A DNA stretch of 64,000 nucleotides from Odontocerum albicorne (GCA_949825065.1 OX463842.1:2053501-2117500); one strand, 5' to 3'; numbered from the stretch's first letter, positions 21,735 to 32,159 are shown. Numbers and translations: made by a program. The notes: generated by a model from the letters alone, not told the origin.

Positions 21735-22015
21735 TAATAGGCTGACATGTGTACGCAAACAGAGTAAATACAAAGTAAATTGTAAGTAAGTAGAGTGAAT
21801 ACAAAGTAAAGTGTAAGTAAGTAGAGTAAAAACAAAGTAACGTGTAAGTAAGTAGACTAAATACAAAGTAAATTATAAGTAAGTAGATTAAATACAAAAG
21901 AAGTTGTAAGTAAGTAGAGTAAATACAAAGTTACGTGTAAGTAAGTAGACTAAATACAAAGTAAATTATAAGTAAGTAGAGTAAATACAAAATAAATTGT
22001 AAGTAAGTAGAGTAT
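21735..22015. repeat. Minisatellite, ~31-bp unit, about nine copies
   Basis: The unit GTAAGTAAGTAGAGTAAATA + CAAAGTAAATT is repeated head to tail with single-base changes. The minus frame 21679-21897 is made of it. Confidence 0.85.
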
Positions 22016-22024
22016 TTACAGTAG

Positions 22025-22205
22025 TGGAAAGAAATATTCATTGATCGCTTCCTCTCTCCATCCCCAGTGACCCTCACAGAATCGCGTGCTGTCGGCCATT
22101 TCCAGTGCCGCTACCCTTTATGGTGCGATGTGCACCCAATCGTAATCCCGGCCCCCCTACCAGTTTCCTATTCCCGGTCGCACTAGCCCAATACATCTCC
22201 ACTTC
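22025..22205. other. GC-rich island
   Basis: C-rich plus strand (CCCCAGTGACCCTC, CCCGGCCCCCCTACC) in AT-rich surroundings, no repeat partner in the window and no long frame. Confidence 0.45.
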
Positions 22206-22500
22206 AGTACTTATAAAGAATAGTTCTGATCGACTAGCGAAATTGAGTTAAGTCTATGAAGATTGTTTGCTATTGGTCAAAAATAAGCCACGATTGGCCA
22301 ATGAGAGAGCTAGGAAGGATGTAATGTAATTAGGGTAATGAATAATTAAAGTTATACTTCACACAAATCACTCTTCCATTTTGTCGAGACTTAAATATTA
22401 ATTATGTCCACTTCCAATATTTCAACAGATTTTATATTATTAATCAATTTTAAAGAAAAGTCTTATCAAAGTTTATTATTTTATATGAAAACAATACTTA

Positions 22501-22690
22501 AATCCGAATGCGTTACCATCATATTGCCATATATCGGAAGATCTACGAATGTTTCTTTGTTGTTCGTTTTGCCTTGGTAAGTTTTGTGCGGTGCTCTTAA
22601 TAAATATATTTTTCTGAACATATGTTAATACTGGAAAGTACCTTATATTATGACCGTAGCCACTATACTATAGATCATTCAGCCAGAAGA
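22501..22690 (+). repeat. Interspersed repeat C, 5' part
   Basis: ATATCGGAAGATCTACGAAT ... TTTCTGAACATATG ... GTACCTTATATTATGACCG. The distal part with the GGCGCTATATAA end is absent. Confidence 0.65.
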
Positions 22691-23238
22691 CTCATTTTGC
22701 AATAGTGTGAGTAAAACTCTCTTTATTACACAACTTATGTATTGGTTTTAAAATGCCACACGATTGTTTCGCGCAGAGCGCACGTTTTGTATTGTTGTTA
22801 AAATACTCGGTGATTAGAAAAACATTACCATGTCAAAATTAGGAGTGCGATTTTTGTCTAATGTAATGTATAATTCAAAATTTTTCGAAAGCTTAGAATG
22901 TACTTTGTTATAACCTAAAGTTTCCTAGAATTTCGTATCACTCCATCCACTATTATTTTAAAACTTTATTATCTGGCATTGTAATTATGATACATTAATA
23001 TGTAAAATAATCTTACATTCATTTTATTTTTATGTGCTATAATCTAATTAAAGCTGAAGAACATTTTTACTTTATAATACTTGTACTTACATTTATTTTT
23101 AATCTTCTGTCGCTATAAGATGTTCAATATGATCTGTAATGATTTCATTATCTGAGAAACAATCACCCAAACCGCATTGAAAATCCCATAAGTATTTGAT
23201 GGAAATCACTAAACAAAATTAATCAAATGTATTCCCAT
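22691..23238. other. Low-copy AT-rich DNA
   Basis: Nothing recognised on either strand. Confidence 0.4.
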
Positions 23239-23500
23239 TATCTGAGCAAAACCTCGGAGGATCGGTCCTCTCCATCAACCTGATCCCTTCTCACATGCAT
23301 CACAGATGATCCTTGACTGCGAGAACCTTCGCCAGATGAATCATATTGGTTGAGGCTGAGCTTTAATGCCAAGTCAACGATAACTGACGCAGACTAATTC
23401 TTCGTCTCTGCATCCGCTTTATCTTTCTCATCGGCACCATCGACACCCATTGTGTGGTCCAGAGTCAAACAATAATGTCGTTTTAATAAGAATGCTTTTA
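23239..23500 (-). pseudogene. Unidentified GC-richer two-part reading frame
   Basis: Minus strand: one frame is open from about 23490 (R-H-Y-C-L-T-L-D-H-T-M-G-V-D-G-A-D-E-K-D-K) to a TAG at 23396-23394, then open again in the same frame for about 51 codons (S-A-S-V-I-V-D-L-A-L-K-L-S-L-N-Q-Y-D, then S-S-G-E-G-S-R-S-Q-G) to a TAA at 23241-23239. Composition and charge pattern look protein-like, unlike the chance ORFs nearby, and no second copy is seen in the window. I do not recognise a family. It may be a decayed gene fragment, or an exon whose intron ends at the AG of the TAG, or chance. Confidence 0.3.
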
Positions 23501-23759
23501 TTGTATTGCACATAAAATATTTAAATTATTTTTTTGCGATGCCAATAAATATTATAAGTGATCATATATTTATAAGAATTGTTATAAATTAGTATCTGTT
23601 AACTTAACAGTTAACAGATTATAAAAAATAAAGTGAATTTAAATTAAGTTAAGGAATTTAAATTAAGTTAGTTCTTAGATATAGTATATAAATTAGATTG
23701 GTTTTCAAGATACAAATTTACACACACGAGTAGGTATATGGTAGCATTTGGAAAATGTA

Positions 23760-23912
23760 TGGTTTATAGTTAAGTTAAGGCACTAACGTTGTGGAGGTTT
23801 AAATACGAGTACATCGTAATTTGTTTTATCAAACACTGTTTAGTCCACTTTTATCAACGGTATAACCCTACCGGTTTCAAGACTTTCAAGACCTCATCAT
23901 CAGGGGAGCACA
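23760..23912 (-). mobile_element. PLE family A terminal repeat
   Basis: TTAAGGCACTAACGTTGTGG, CAAACACTGTTTAGTCCACT, AACCCTACCGGTTTCAAG and CATCATCAGGGGAGCACAAAC in order, i.e. a minus-strand terminal repeat. A TACGAGTA hexamer insertion sits at 23804 relative to the other copies. Confidence 0.75.
23866..23906 (-). ncRNA. Hammerhead-like core, PLE family A
   Basis: Minus: CCC-CTGATGA-T-GAGG...TCTT-GAAA-CCGGTA-GGG. All core positions are present; the stem II loop is longer (nine bases) than in other copies. Confidence 0.45.
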
Positions 23913-23942
23913 AACATTAGGAAAATGTTTGTATAATAGAGT

Positions 23943-24179
23943 TTGTATAGTACGAGATTAAAATTTATAAATTGTCTTTCCCGTATGTTAAAAAGTTGTC
24001 TTAAAGTACCACACGAAACCCCAGGGTTCCACAGTACCCCATTTGGGAAACGTTGCTTAAGGCTGAATGATTATTTTGGTGCCATTAAAAGTTCTTTTAA
24101 AAAGACTGATATGGGTGCAAACCCCAATTATTTATTGAAGTTTTCAACTTTAAGTTTGTGGAACTCTATATATATATGA
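23943..24179 (+). CDS. Short ORF, no family recognised
   Basis: Seventy-eight codons: R-L-K-F-I-N-C-L-S-R-M-L-K-S-C-L-K, then H-E-T-P-G-F-H-S-T-P-F-G-K-R-C-L-R-L-N-D, basic and Cys-containing, starting 30 bases after the PLE terminal repeat. No known domain or second copy is seen. It may be part of a transposon ORF or chance. Confidence 0.15.
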   Translation: MYSTRLKFINCLSRMLKSCLKVPHETPGFHSTPFGKRCLRLNDYFGAIKSSFKKTDMGANPNYLLKFSTLSLWNSIYI

Positions 24180-24180
24180 A

Positions 24181-24683
24181 AAGGTTTATTCATAAAATGG
24201 TGTATAACTTAGAAGTTTTCATAGAAAATTAACTTTAAAATGTGATGTGAAGCGATAACGAAACTATTGTAAAAACGAAATGAAAATAATAAAAAAATAA
24301 TGTATAAATTACTTCTTCATTCCACTAATCACGTACTTGTTAAGATTATAATGCATTTTGAATTGTTTGTATGATCACATTGCATTCTTGAATGTGCATA
24401 TTACAAAGTGTGAATATTTCAGAATGCTGTTGAAGCAATTAGGAACAATATAAGAAATTTGTGATAAATAAACGATAATGACCTGTCACGTGTGTTAAGT
24501 ATTTGTACTCTTCTGTCCACCTTTTCATTCAAATGAATTTAAATAATAAATGTTTTACACGTATTGTGGATAGTAACAAAATTGAGTACCACTTTTTGAT
24601 AGTCCTAATTAATTATATTGAGTAGCAATAATAATGATATTCAGTAGAAATCATAAATATGAACACTTCAAACATACCCTACA
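24181..24683. other. AT-rich DNA, no recognised feature
   Basis: No frame or repeat identified. Confidence 0.4.
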
Positions 24684-25110
24684 CCTAAAACAGAATGTGT
24701 TACACAATCACTTTTTTTTTAACCTGGTGAGTTTATTGCCATGTGGCAATCTCTTCCAACCAACCAGAAATCTGGGTTCCAGCGGGGATCGAACCCGCAA
24801 CCTCCAGTTCGGCAGACAAGTGTCTTACCACCAGGCCACGGAGGTCGTCATATTGGAAGATATACAAAAGTTTCTTTGTAGGTCGTCTTCTCTTGTTAAG
24901 TTTTCCGTGGTTTTCTTACCAAATATGTTATTCTGAACATATGTAGGTGCGAAAAAGTATCAACTCTAATGGCAGCAGTCATTTTATTTCTATCCTTACA
25001 CACAACCAATATATATTTATTTTGTAATATTTTTATTATCTCAATAATAGTGGGTTCGAATTCCGAGTTTGCTCTCTAAACGGCGCTATATAAATTCGCC
25101 CTTTATTATT
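24684..25110 (+). repeat. Interspersed repeat C, split by a SINE
   Basis: ACACCTAAAACAGAATGTGTTAC (24679-24701) is the usual repeat C start; after a 138-bp minus-strand SINE it resumes at ATATTGGAAGATATACAAAAG and runs to CTAAACGGCGCTATATAAA. Contains GGGTTCGAATTCCGAG. Confidence 0.7.
24711..24848 (-). mobile_element. tRNA-derived SINE (family 1), internally shortened
   Basis: Antisense copy: CCAGCGGGGATCGAACCCGC (B box), CTTACCACCAGGCCACGGAGGTC (24825-24847, A box). The middle body is partly deleted. Inserted in repeat C. The 24634-24936 frames pass through it and are not genes. Confidence 0.8.
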
Positions 25111-25227
25111 GTTACTGACCCCTTATCAATGTTTACAAGCAAAATCGATTTCTTACATAATTTTTTTTCTGAATGATTTGAATTTAATAAACAGGGGGAT
25201 TATAATTTATGCAACATAATAATCATA

Positions 25228-25529
25228 ATATAAATAGGCCAAAACCCGTACGATGGTTGTCGTCAAAGAAAGAATTCGAGAATTGAATTTTGAATACAAG
25301 AGAACGAGAGAGGAATACTTGGATTCTCTGTGAAAGTAATTCGAAATTAGAATCTCGGTGGGTCCGTGATACTGAACGAATTTTAAATACCTAGCTAACA
25401 ATTTTTGAACCGGTGTAAAAGGGGACGATGTATAAATGATATGTATAAACAAATTTTACTTTTATGAATATATATTTTCATAAATGTAGAATTTGTTTTA
25501 CTTCCGTGAATATTTCACGGGTTGCAACT
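25228..25529. repeat. Interspersed repeat F, copy 1
   Basis: Matches 40853-41150 almost along its whole length: ACGATGGTTGTCGTCAAAGA, CTCGGTGGGTCCGTGATA, TTTGAACCGGTGTAAAAGGG. It ends in two palindromes, TGAATATATATTTTCA and CCGTGAATATTTCACGG. No coding capacity; possibly the end of a larger element. Confidence 0.8.
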
Positions 25530-25859
25530 ACTATTATATGAATTTTCAATAGTTACGAAGTTGGAGACACAAGAAAAATAAATGCTCACTTACGAAATAT
25601 TTCCATATAATTCATTTATCAAATTATAAAAAAGTTGGGAGGGAAATTGAATTTTTTTTTTCAATAACACAAATAACATTGAATTTGAATGTGTTTATGT
25701 AACGTACTAATTTATCTAAAATACCCAGATTTAAGAAAATGAAGCTTGTTATACAAATATAATATTTACACTTTTATAGACAGATTGAAAATACAAAAAA
25801 ATAAAATTCATTTTCTTTATGAGTAAGGATTGGAGAATATTAGCTGTGAACATTATATT
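25530..25859. other. AT-rich DNA
   Basis: No feature recognised. Confidence 0.4.
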
Positions 25860-25995
25860 AGGTACTTTCCCGAATATGCATTTGTTTTGAAAAATAAATT
25901 CGGTGTTAAAATCACAGATAGTTTATCAAGGGAAGTCGGACTACAAAGAAATCTTACAAATCTTTCTATATGTACTCGTAATAGTTCCGTAGTAC
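25860..25995 (-). repeat. Interspersed repeat C, diverged
   Basis: AGGTACTTTCCCGAATATGC, then GGAAGTCGGACTACAAAGAA and CAAATCTTTCTATATG match the antisense 5' half of repeat C. Confidence 0.6.
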
Positions 25996-26295
25996 TTTAT
26001 ATGTGTTAAGTGTTCATGAACAATCATAAAGTTTTATAAGACCTCCCAAAAAAGGTAACCTTGAAGTGCTTACTAAAGCTGCACACCTCACCCATTTCTC
26101 TAACACTAAAAGGCAAACCATTCCACGTAAGATGACCGACAAAGACAAAAGCTCTATCTTAATACACTACTCTGTAGCATCGATTTGAAACCATACATCT
26201 ATCATATGAAGAAGAAATTGACTTTCAAGTTATACTTCTCGCTGAAGGAACATTTCTCAGACATATTTTAAAGATACAATGGAGACATCTAACTA

Positions 26296-26657
26296 AGATT
26301 TAATTCAATTCCTAAGATATCTATGGTACAGAACAACTTCTCACGGTGTGTAACTATAGAAGCCTCGAAACACGAAGGCAAGGATCCATTGCGATATTCC
26401 TACTAAAGGTTGTTCAAGGTTGCTTTAACTGTTCCGCGATTCTAGAGGCACTAAGTTTATATGTACCTAATAAATATAACCCTGCAAGGAATCAACCTCT
26501 GTTCTACATACCACGTTGCAGAACGAATATCATGGCTAAACACTCAGTCACGTGTGGTATAGAGATATTGAACCAACTGAATGACACGGTTGATATATTC
26601 TCGGCATCGCCTAGCAGTATGAGAAGAATCCTGGCTAATATTCTTCTTTACGAATAA
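26296..26657 (+). pseudogene. Non-LTR RT, C-terminal block (jockey-like)
   Basis: C-terminal non-enzymatic tail typical of jockey/I-like LINEs: an upstream frame with L-R-Y-L-W-Y-R-T-T-S-H-G, then S-L-E-T-R-R-Q-G-S-I-A-I-F-L-L-K-V-V-Q-G, C-S-A-I-L-E-A-L-S-L-Y-V-P, and R-C-R-T-N-I-M-A-K-H-S-V, ending at the TAA at 26657. The RT core is missing, so this is a short 5'-truncated insertion. Confidence 0.6.
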
Positions 26658-27690
26658 GTTGACTAAAAGCAGACCGTATTTGGGTAAAAATACAGATAGA
26701 ATTAAAAAAATACAAATCAACAAAGTTTGAAATCAATGTGTTCGCGACACTTGAGTCAATGTAGAAATTTTACAAGCGGATTTTATTGATAAATTAATAT
26801 TTGGCGTCCAGTGCTAGTCTTGTTGAATTTACAAGATGCATAAAAAAATAATAAAATGTTTTTGAATACGAGGAGGTTCACTTCCATCTGGTTCTGGCGA
26901 GTTTACCAGACTCTGGACGGCTCAAGGGAGAGTGTGGCCGCAATCAATCTCCAGCGGCCACAATAGCACACCAAATCATCCCGAAGCACGCGCTACGGCT
27001 GTGTGTTGTGTGGCATATGTTGTATGGTGTATAAAGTACAGGCCCCGTGATGTATGGACTCTGATAGATTCCATTAATCAGTTCTGAACACTTTTTCGCG
27101 CACTGTGGCTACAATCATCCATTTGCTACACAAAATTATTTCTTTACTCATTCATCTACAGTACAACGTGCCTTAAAAAAACATTTTAAAAATATAAATG
27201 GTGAAAGTACTTCATTCCTTGCAAAAAATAAATATTACAAAAATAAATCAATTTAAAACAGTTAAATTAATACCAAATAAAAACATATAATCACAACGTC
27301 ATAAGTTTGCAAGCATACCTACTTGCAAGCATTACATTTGAAAAGGTTATCAAAAATTTAACAAGATACACAGTTATTAATAAGTTTGGGACCACCTTAA
27401 GATGGGCAGCTCGCACTGTGCCACATCGAGCGTCACTTTTAACATAAAAGTGGAAAGAATAATGCAGTTGCATACAAACAAAACAATAATAAAAAATCAA
27501 CATATTCATAGCTTAAGTGCAATCAAAAGTCAACATCGACCACAACATCATAAGCTACTAATTATGAAGAACTTTTTGATGAGAATAAACAAAAAAAACA
27601 TTAAGTATGATCTATTTTTATTTCTTATTATTCTAGTGCTGGTAGGTTGTCCATTAAAAAAACTGTGCACTGGCCACATAAACCGATAAT
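26658..27690. other. Low-copy DNA with a GC-rich island
   Basis: Bases 26880-27075 are GC-rich (GGACGGCTCAAGGGAGAGTG, GAAGCACGCGCTACGGCTG), no repeat partner seen. The rest is AT-rich; frames 27291-27509 minus and 27402-27689 plus show no motif. Confidence 0.4.
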
Positions 27691-27839
27691 GCTGAATGAA
27701 TAACTCTAAGGCCTAGACGATTAACATCTACCTCGGGATTTCGAAGCCCGGAAAAGAGCCTCAGTCTAGTTAAAGAGTTGCTATGGCAACAGTGCTGTTA
27801 GTGCTACGTGTTGGGTAATATTGCTAATGCGGTTGATGG

Positions 27840-27920
27840 CAAACCGTGAGTTTTGCGCTTATGCAAAAGCTCAATTAGTGGGGCCGAAGACAATATAGCT
27901 TCCCGGTCTCGCTCATTTTA
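27840..27920. repeat. Short repeat I (GGCCGAAGACAAT)
   Basis: CTCAATTAGTGGGGCCGAAGACAAT aligns with CTCAATTAATAAGGCCGAAGACAAT at 57296-57320. Nature unknown. Confidence 0.5.
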
Positions 27921-28096
27921 TAATATATAATGAAAACAAGTTTGGATAGATTGAAGGGTACCATATGGATAAAGAATAAACATTAGTTCTAACAATGGCA
28001 AAATCTGCTGAATAAAAGAGTCCAGAAAATGCATGCGTTGACAAGAATCTTTGCTATTTAGATGTATGGCAAAGCAAAAATGTAGTCTATTTTTTT

Positions 28097-28357
28097 GTGT
28101 GTGGTAGGATTTTGAATTGGCCGCCGAGATCGTGCGATTTAACGCCTCTGGATTATTTTCTTTGGGTTTGTGTTAAATCACAGGTTTACACCAACAAACT
28201 CAAGACTCTTGATGAACTTGAGGCCAACATGTGTCGTGTTATTGGCGCCATACAGCCGGAAATGCTTCACCGAGTCATCGAAACTTGGCGCGATCGAATT
28301 GGCCAGTGCAAAGGAAGCCGTAGATACCATTTAAATGACATCTTGTTTAAATCATAG
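28097..28357 (+). pseudogene. Mariner/Tc1-type transposase, C-terminal catalytic end
   Basis: N-W-P-P-R-S-C-D-L-T-P-L-D-Y-F-L-W, the motif around the last catalytic acidic residue of IS630/Tc1/mariner-type enzymes, followed by V-K-S-Q-V-Y and the helical tail E-M-L-H-R-V-I-E-T-W-R-D-R-I, ending at a stop after D-I-L-F-K-S. About 86 codons; the earlier two catalytic Asp and the DNA-binding half are absent. Together with 16914-17262 it covers both ends of the protein family. Confidence 0.8.
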
Positions 28358-28412
28358 ACGGCATGATCTTGTTTAAATCATAAACGGCATGAACTTGTTT
28401 AAATCATAAACG
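28337..28412. repeat. ~26-bp unit repeated three times
   Basis: TTGTTTAAATCATAGACGGC + ATGATC unit just after the transposase stop codon; it includes the stop-proximal bases. Confidence 0.8.
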
Positions 28413-28782
28413 ATTCTTTTAAATAAAACCTATAGATCCATTTTTGGTGTATTAGTTGTTGGTTTATTTAACTTTAAAGTTCTACCGTTCTTAATGGGAA
28501 ACCCATCTTATGATCGGTTAAGGTACATAAGAGCCTCGGTCACAATATGATCTTTATCTTATATCTTCAAACAATAATTGTCATTAAACAACCTATCGAT
28601 TGAATTCAAATGCGTGACCATTAAAATAATTTATATGTGTTTTATTTCAAAAACAAATCCTATCACACCCAAAAAACACCCTATATTTATGTAAATAGTT
28701 TCCTATACACAATAAAATACCGACAAATATTACCATATATTCAATAATACATTCTCAAACTCAGCAATATATAATGTGATAT

Positions 28783-29003
28783 GATGACCTGCGTGGTCTA
28801 ATTTGCATGACACCTGTCACCCAAACACGGAGATGGCGGGTTCAATTCCCATTAGAACCCAGATTTTCAATTAAGGATTCCAGTCTGATTTTCGATTAAG
28901 GTTTATTTACCATATTTCTGGTTAGTTGGAAGAAATTGCTACATGAAAATAACCCCACTAGGTTGTACTATATACAACGAAAGTTCAATACAATACAATA
29001 CCC
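28783..29003 (+). mobile_element. tRNA-derived SINE (family 1)
   Basis: GACCTGCGTGGTCTAATTTG head, B box GGTTCAATTCCC, full body and tail CTATATACAACGAAAGTTC. Confidence 0.8.
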
Positions 29004-29022
29004 TGAGAAAGGAGTAATTGCT

Positions 29023-29262
29023 TCACAGTGTATGTAATTTGAGCTTCAAAACCGTAAATGAATCCCACTCAGCTGGTAATGCGTTACTTATCCCAGAAGC
29101 TAATAAAATATTATGCCTTTGGCCAAAAAAAGTGTTCATCATTTTAACACCAAGTATATTCCCTGTTCTATTGTTCCTAGTTTGATAAATCTGATTAATC
29201 ATCCCATGAGCTTCTTCGTCGTTGTCGTTACTGGACCTCGTAGTCGAGGATCCTCTCACCAT
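29023..29262 (-). pseudogene. LINE RT C-terminal scrap fused to finger-tail sequence
   Basis: Minus frame: V-R-G-S-S-T-T-R-S-S-N-D-N-D-E-E, then Y-Q-T-R-N-N-R-T-G-N, N-T-F-F-G-Q-R-H-N-I-L-L-A-S and N-A-L-P-A-E-W-D-S-F. The second part resembles the Y-T-R-N ... FGQR ... LP block of jockey/CR1-like RTs; the first part matches the tail following the finger at 48.2-48.66 kb (VRGS-STTRPSND). The order is opposite to that expected for one ORF, so it may be two abutting fragments. Confidence 0.45.
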
Positions 29263-29319
29263 TCTAACGACAATTCAGTTGGAAAACGAAGCAGTGCTTG
29301 AAGTTTGTTTTTTATACTT

Positions 29320-29420
29320 ATACCCCAAATAAGTGGCGGAAAAAATACCTGTGTCTTTCGAGGAGGCAACCTTCTGAACTGAAGTCCAGTGCATTACCGC
29401 GAGGCCATGCACCTCACATA
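29320..29420 (-). mobile_element. tRNA-like SINE head (third type)
   Basis: Antisense of CCTCGCGGTAATGCACTGG and CTTCAGTTCAGAAGG-TTGC; related to 18793-18900. Confidence 0.45.
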
Positions 29421-29589
29421 AGCTCATGATAATCTTGAGAACAATTTTCATTATATATAGGTGCATAAAACGCGAAAAACTTTATTCAGTTTTTTTCAAA
29501 GGTAGCAAATATGTAATTGAAATTAAAATGAACTAAACGATCTTTACAATTGCAAGATGAAAGTTTTCATGTGGATTTTTTACCGATTA

Positions 29590-29700
29590 ACTTACAAGAT
29601 CAACCACAGTGCGGCGGCACGAGGAGTGCTCGCGTGGTCATCCGTCACTGGGCGCAGTCTTTTGCAACAGTTCCCGGACCTCCATCGACGTGGAGAAGGT
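29590..29700. other. GC-rich island
   Basis: GTGCGGCGGCACGAGGAGTG ... CCATCGACGTGGAGAAGG in AT-rich DNA; no partner seen. Confidence 0.4.
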
Positions 29701-29934
29701 AATTGATGATGCTGAATGATAAAACTTCAATCGATTTCATTAGTTTCGAAGAAAAAAAAGTCTAATTGAATTATTACACAGACAGCCGTGCGAAATGTGC
29801 CTGTGGAGGCTGCTCGACTGAATGGTGTTGAAGAAAAATGAATTCCAAGAAATACGTGTCTTTAATCGGGCAGCAGATGTAACAAATGAGAAATTTGTGA
29901 TAAATGTATAAAAAACTTATTTTTGATACATATA

Positions 29935-30507
29935 CACATACATACCTTGTCGGGTTAGGCAGATAGGAGAGAGCGCTAGTTTTTTCTATCACGACACACA
30001 TTTTTCGCCTCTTCTATATCCATGTACCTCCTAATACAACTCCCTCTGACATTTAACATTTCCTTCATTGAAAATTACATTAATTCGACCCGATCACACT
30101 TTCCTTGGTCTTCTCGTATCACGCCTTCTACTCCCATCTTCACTGTATATTTATTTTGCTAGTCTTTCTTCTTTTATTCATTCTACATGTCCAAACCATA
30201 TCATAGTTCTCTTCTTCATCTTATTCTATATATTTGTTTTTAGTCCACGTTTATCTCTAATCACTTCATGCCGTATTTTGTCATACGTTGTCATCCGATG
30301 CATTCTTCTTAGTGCACATATTTTATGACATTTATTTGGCTCTTTCCAGTCCACATTTACGTTTCATTCTCATACCTTAAAGTAAATACTAGAATACTGT
30401 TGTGGACTATTATCTCAGCAGATTTTTATGCTGTCCAGTTCGAGTATATATATTTAAGTGTTACTATATATGTTATGATATTTCCAAAGTGTTCTGGGAA
30501 GCTTTAT
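29935..30507 (-). pseudogene. LINE family E, RT 3' end, antisense
   Basis: CATACCTTGTCGGGTTAGGC marks the 3' end at 29940. Then CGACACACATTTTTCGCCTC, ACATGTCCAAACCATATCAT and GCAGATTTTTATGCTGTCC run in the family order. The plus frames 30068-30328 and 30325-30513 are antisense shadows. The MITE copy 4 begins at its edge. Confidence 0.65.
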
Positions 30508-30513
30508 CGTTAA

Positions 30514-31128
30514 ACCCTTCCTTCCCTGTGATGTGTAACTAGTACACAACGCTTCTAAAAACTTTAATATCTCTATAAATATAATAAATTCTGGGTTCAG
30601 ATTTTAGGTATTCCTCCGTAATACATTTACGCATTGAATGAAAAAAAATTATTAATAATTAATAACACTTATCGGCCACATCACAGATATTTTGTGAAAA
30701 TCGGGAATAAATTCACCAATACAAACAAACGTGTGCCAGTGTGTGATGTAGGTATATTCATTATAAACATCCGTATGGGTGAGGAAGCGAAACTATCTAC
30801 GTCTCACTCTCCCTCTGCTTCGGTATATAGGAACGCAAAAAAAAGAATCTCAATTCGGTCGTTTCTCTCATTTAGAAGTCAGCCGGCTTTCGTTCGAGGT
30901 GGCTCTCCTGCCCGTTTTGTGAACGTCGGCCGATGTTTTTTTTTCATGTTTTCAGTAATTAAATTTCAATTATTATCACTTTTGACTTCAAATTTAATTA
31001 ATTTAAGCGATTGGCTATGAATATTGTAGTTTTTCCGATTTAAAATCGCTCATTTTTACATGTGTATTGATGTATATTGAATACACAGCACCGGAACGCG
31101 CAGATTTTTTAGCACAGGAAGGGAAAGG
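30514..31128 (+). mobile_element. piggyBac-like MITE, copy 4 (complete)
   Basis: TTAA at 30510-30513 and 31129-31132. Ends ACCCTTCCTTCCCTGTGATG and AGCACAGGAAGGGAAAGG. Inserted into E/E2 antisense sequence. The 128-codon frame 30634-31020 is MITE interior with no known domain. Confidence 0.85.
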
Positions 31129-31132
31129 TTAA

Positions 31133-31198
31133 AATATTTAATTTATCCATGCATTAATTTCTGATGTATTCTTTCTCTTTTCTTTTATACAGCTATCA
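31133..31198 (-). repeat. E2 fragment between MITE ends
   Basis: ATATTTAATTTATCCATGCA ... GATGTATTCTTTCTCTTTT is the same sequence as follows MITE copy 5 at 46564-46620. Confidence 0.6.
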
Positions 31199-31260
31199 TA
31201 TGTGTATTGAATACACAGCACCGGAACGCGAGAAATATTTTAGCACGGTAAGGGAAAGGT
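31199..31260 (+). mobile_element. Orphan right end of the piggyBac-like MITE
   Basis: TGTGTATTGAATACACAGCA ... TAGCACGGTAAGGGAAAGG followed by TTAA at 31261. Only the last ~62 bp of the element. Confidence 0.75.
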
Positions 31261-31264
31261 TTAA

Positions 31265-31904
31265 AAGTATTTAAGGTTTTTTTTTCACGATCCCTCCCTC
31301 CCTATTTGGTGTCCATGATTCACAAACCTTTTGGTTTTGAGAATTAACAATCGAGCTATTATCCTTGCGAGAAATCACATGATACGTCAATATTCATGTT
31401 TCATGTCCTATTGAGCTATTCGACGAGTATTTTTCATACGTAAATTATCAAAAATTAGGACGCTTATGTTTTTTTAAATATCTACCCATTTAAAAGATTA
31501 ATGAAAAATATCAAAATTGCACTACGCTCGCTGAATCGTGATCATGCAATACTCGTATAATCGGTACAATTTTTAACCGATTAAGTTTCATTATCAAAAT
31601 CAAACTAGGAAGAAATAAGACATACATCTGTATCATTCTAATGTATTTAATGAACGTTTGTTAAGAAAAATAATTTTACCGTGTTGAAAAAAATTGTTAG
31701 ATATTATATTAAGTAAACCTTTCACGTTGCGAATCTTTCGTGTATATAAAAATATAATTATTCACTGTAGTATTTTTGTTAACAACCACTCAAATGAAAT
31801 AAAATCTGAGAGAACAGCTAACTCGGAATTTAGCCCGCTAGAATTCGATTCCATGGCGCTTGATACTCACTATGCCTTTATTTAGACACTTTGTAAACTA
31901 TACA
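31265..31904. other. Low-copy AT-rich DNA
   Basis: No gene; frame 31694-31885 has no motif. One TACTCGTA at 31550. Confidence 0.4.
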
Positions 31905-31960
31905 AATAGGGTGTTTATTGTTACACAGTAATATCTTCTAACTAACCAGACAAGAGCTAC
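31905..31960 (-). mobile_element. SINE family 1 tail fragment
   Basis: GGGTGTTTATTGTTACACAG and TCTTCTAACTAACCAGA match the antisense distal part of the SINE. Confidence 0.5.
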
Positions 31961-32159
31961 GCAGAAACGGGCAAATAGCTGGACATAAGGTTTGAACGTT
32001 GTTTATAATAGGGAAAAAGTCCTTTAACATGATTAGAAAAAGAAGTTTAAATATTGTCAAATGTCACCAAAAAACTGGGAAGTATGAAGTTATGGAGAAA
32101 TACCTTTTTTCATTGAAGGGAGGTGATATATTTTTTAAGTCTATATTTGAAGAAAACTA

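Larger units (their letters stand above)
28090..28690 (+). mobile_element. Mariner-type transposon, 3' half
   Basis: The C-terminal transposase is followed by a ~330-bp 3' region ending AAAAAACACCCTATATTTAT, the inverted counterpart of the terminus at 17351-17376. The 5' half is missing or too diverged. Confidence 0.6.

Noticed and set aside
21735..22015. CRISPR-like array of ~31-bp units
   Set aside because: Units are directly adjacent with no spacers; it is a simple minisatellite.
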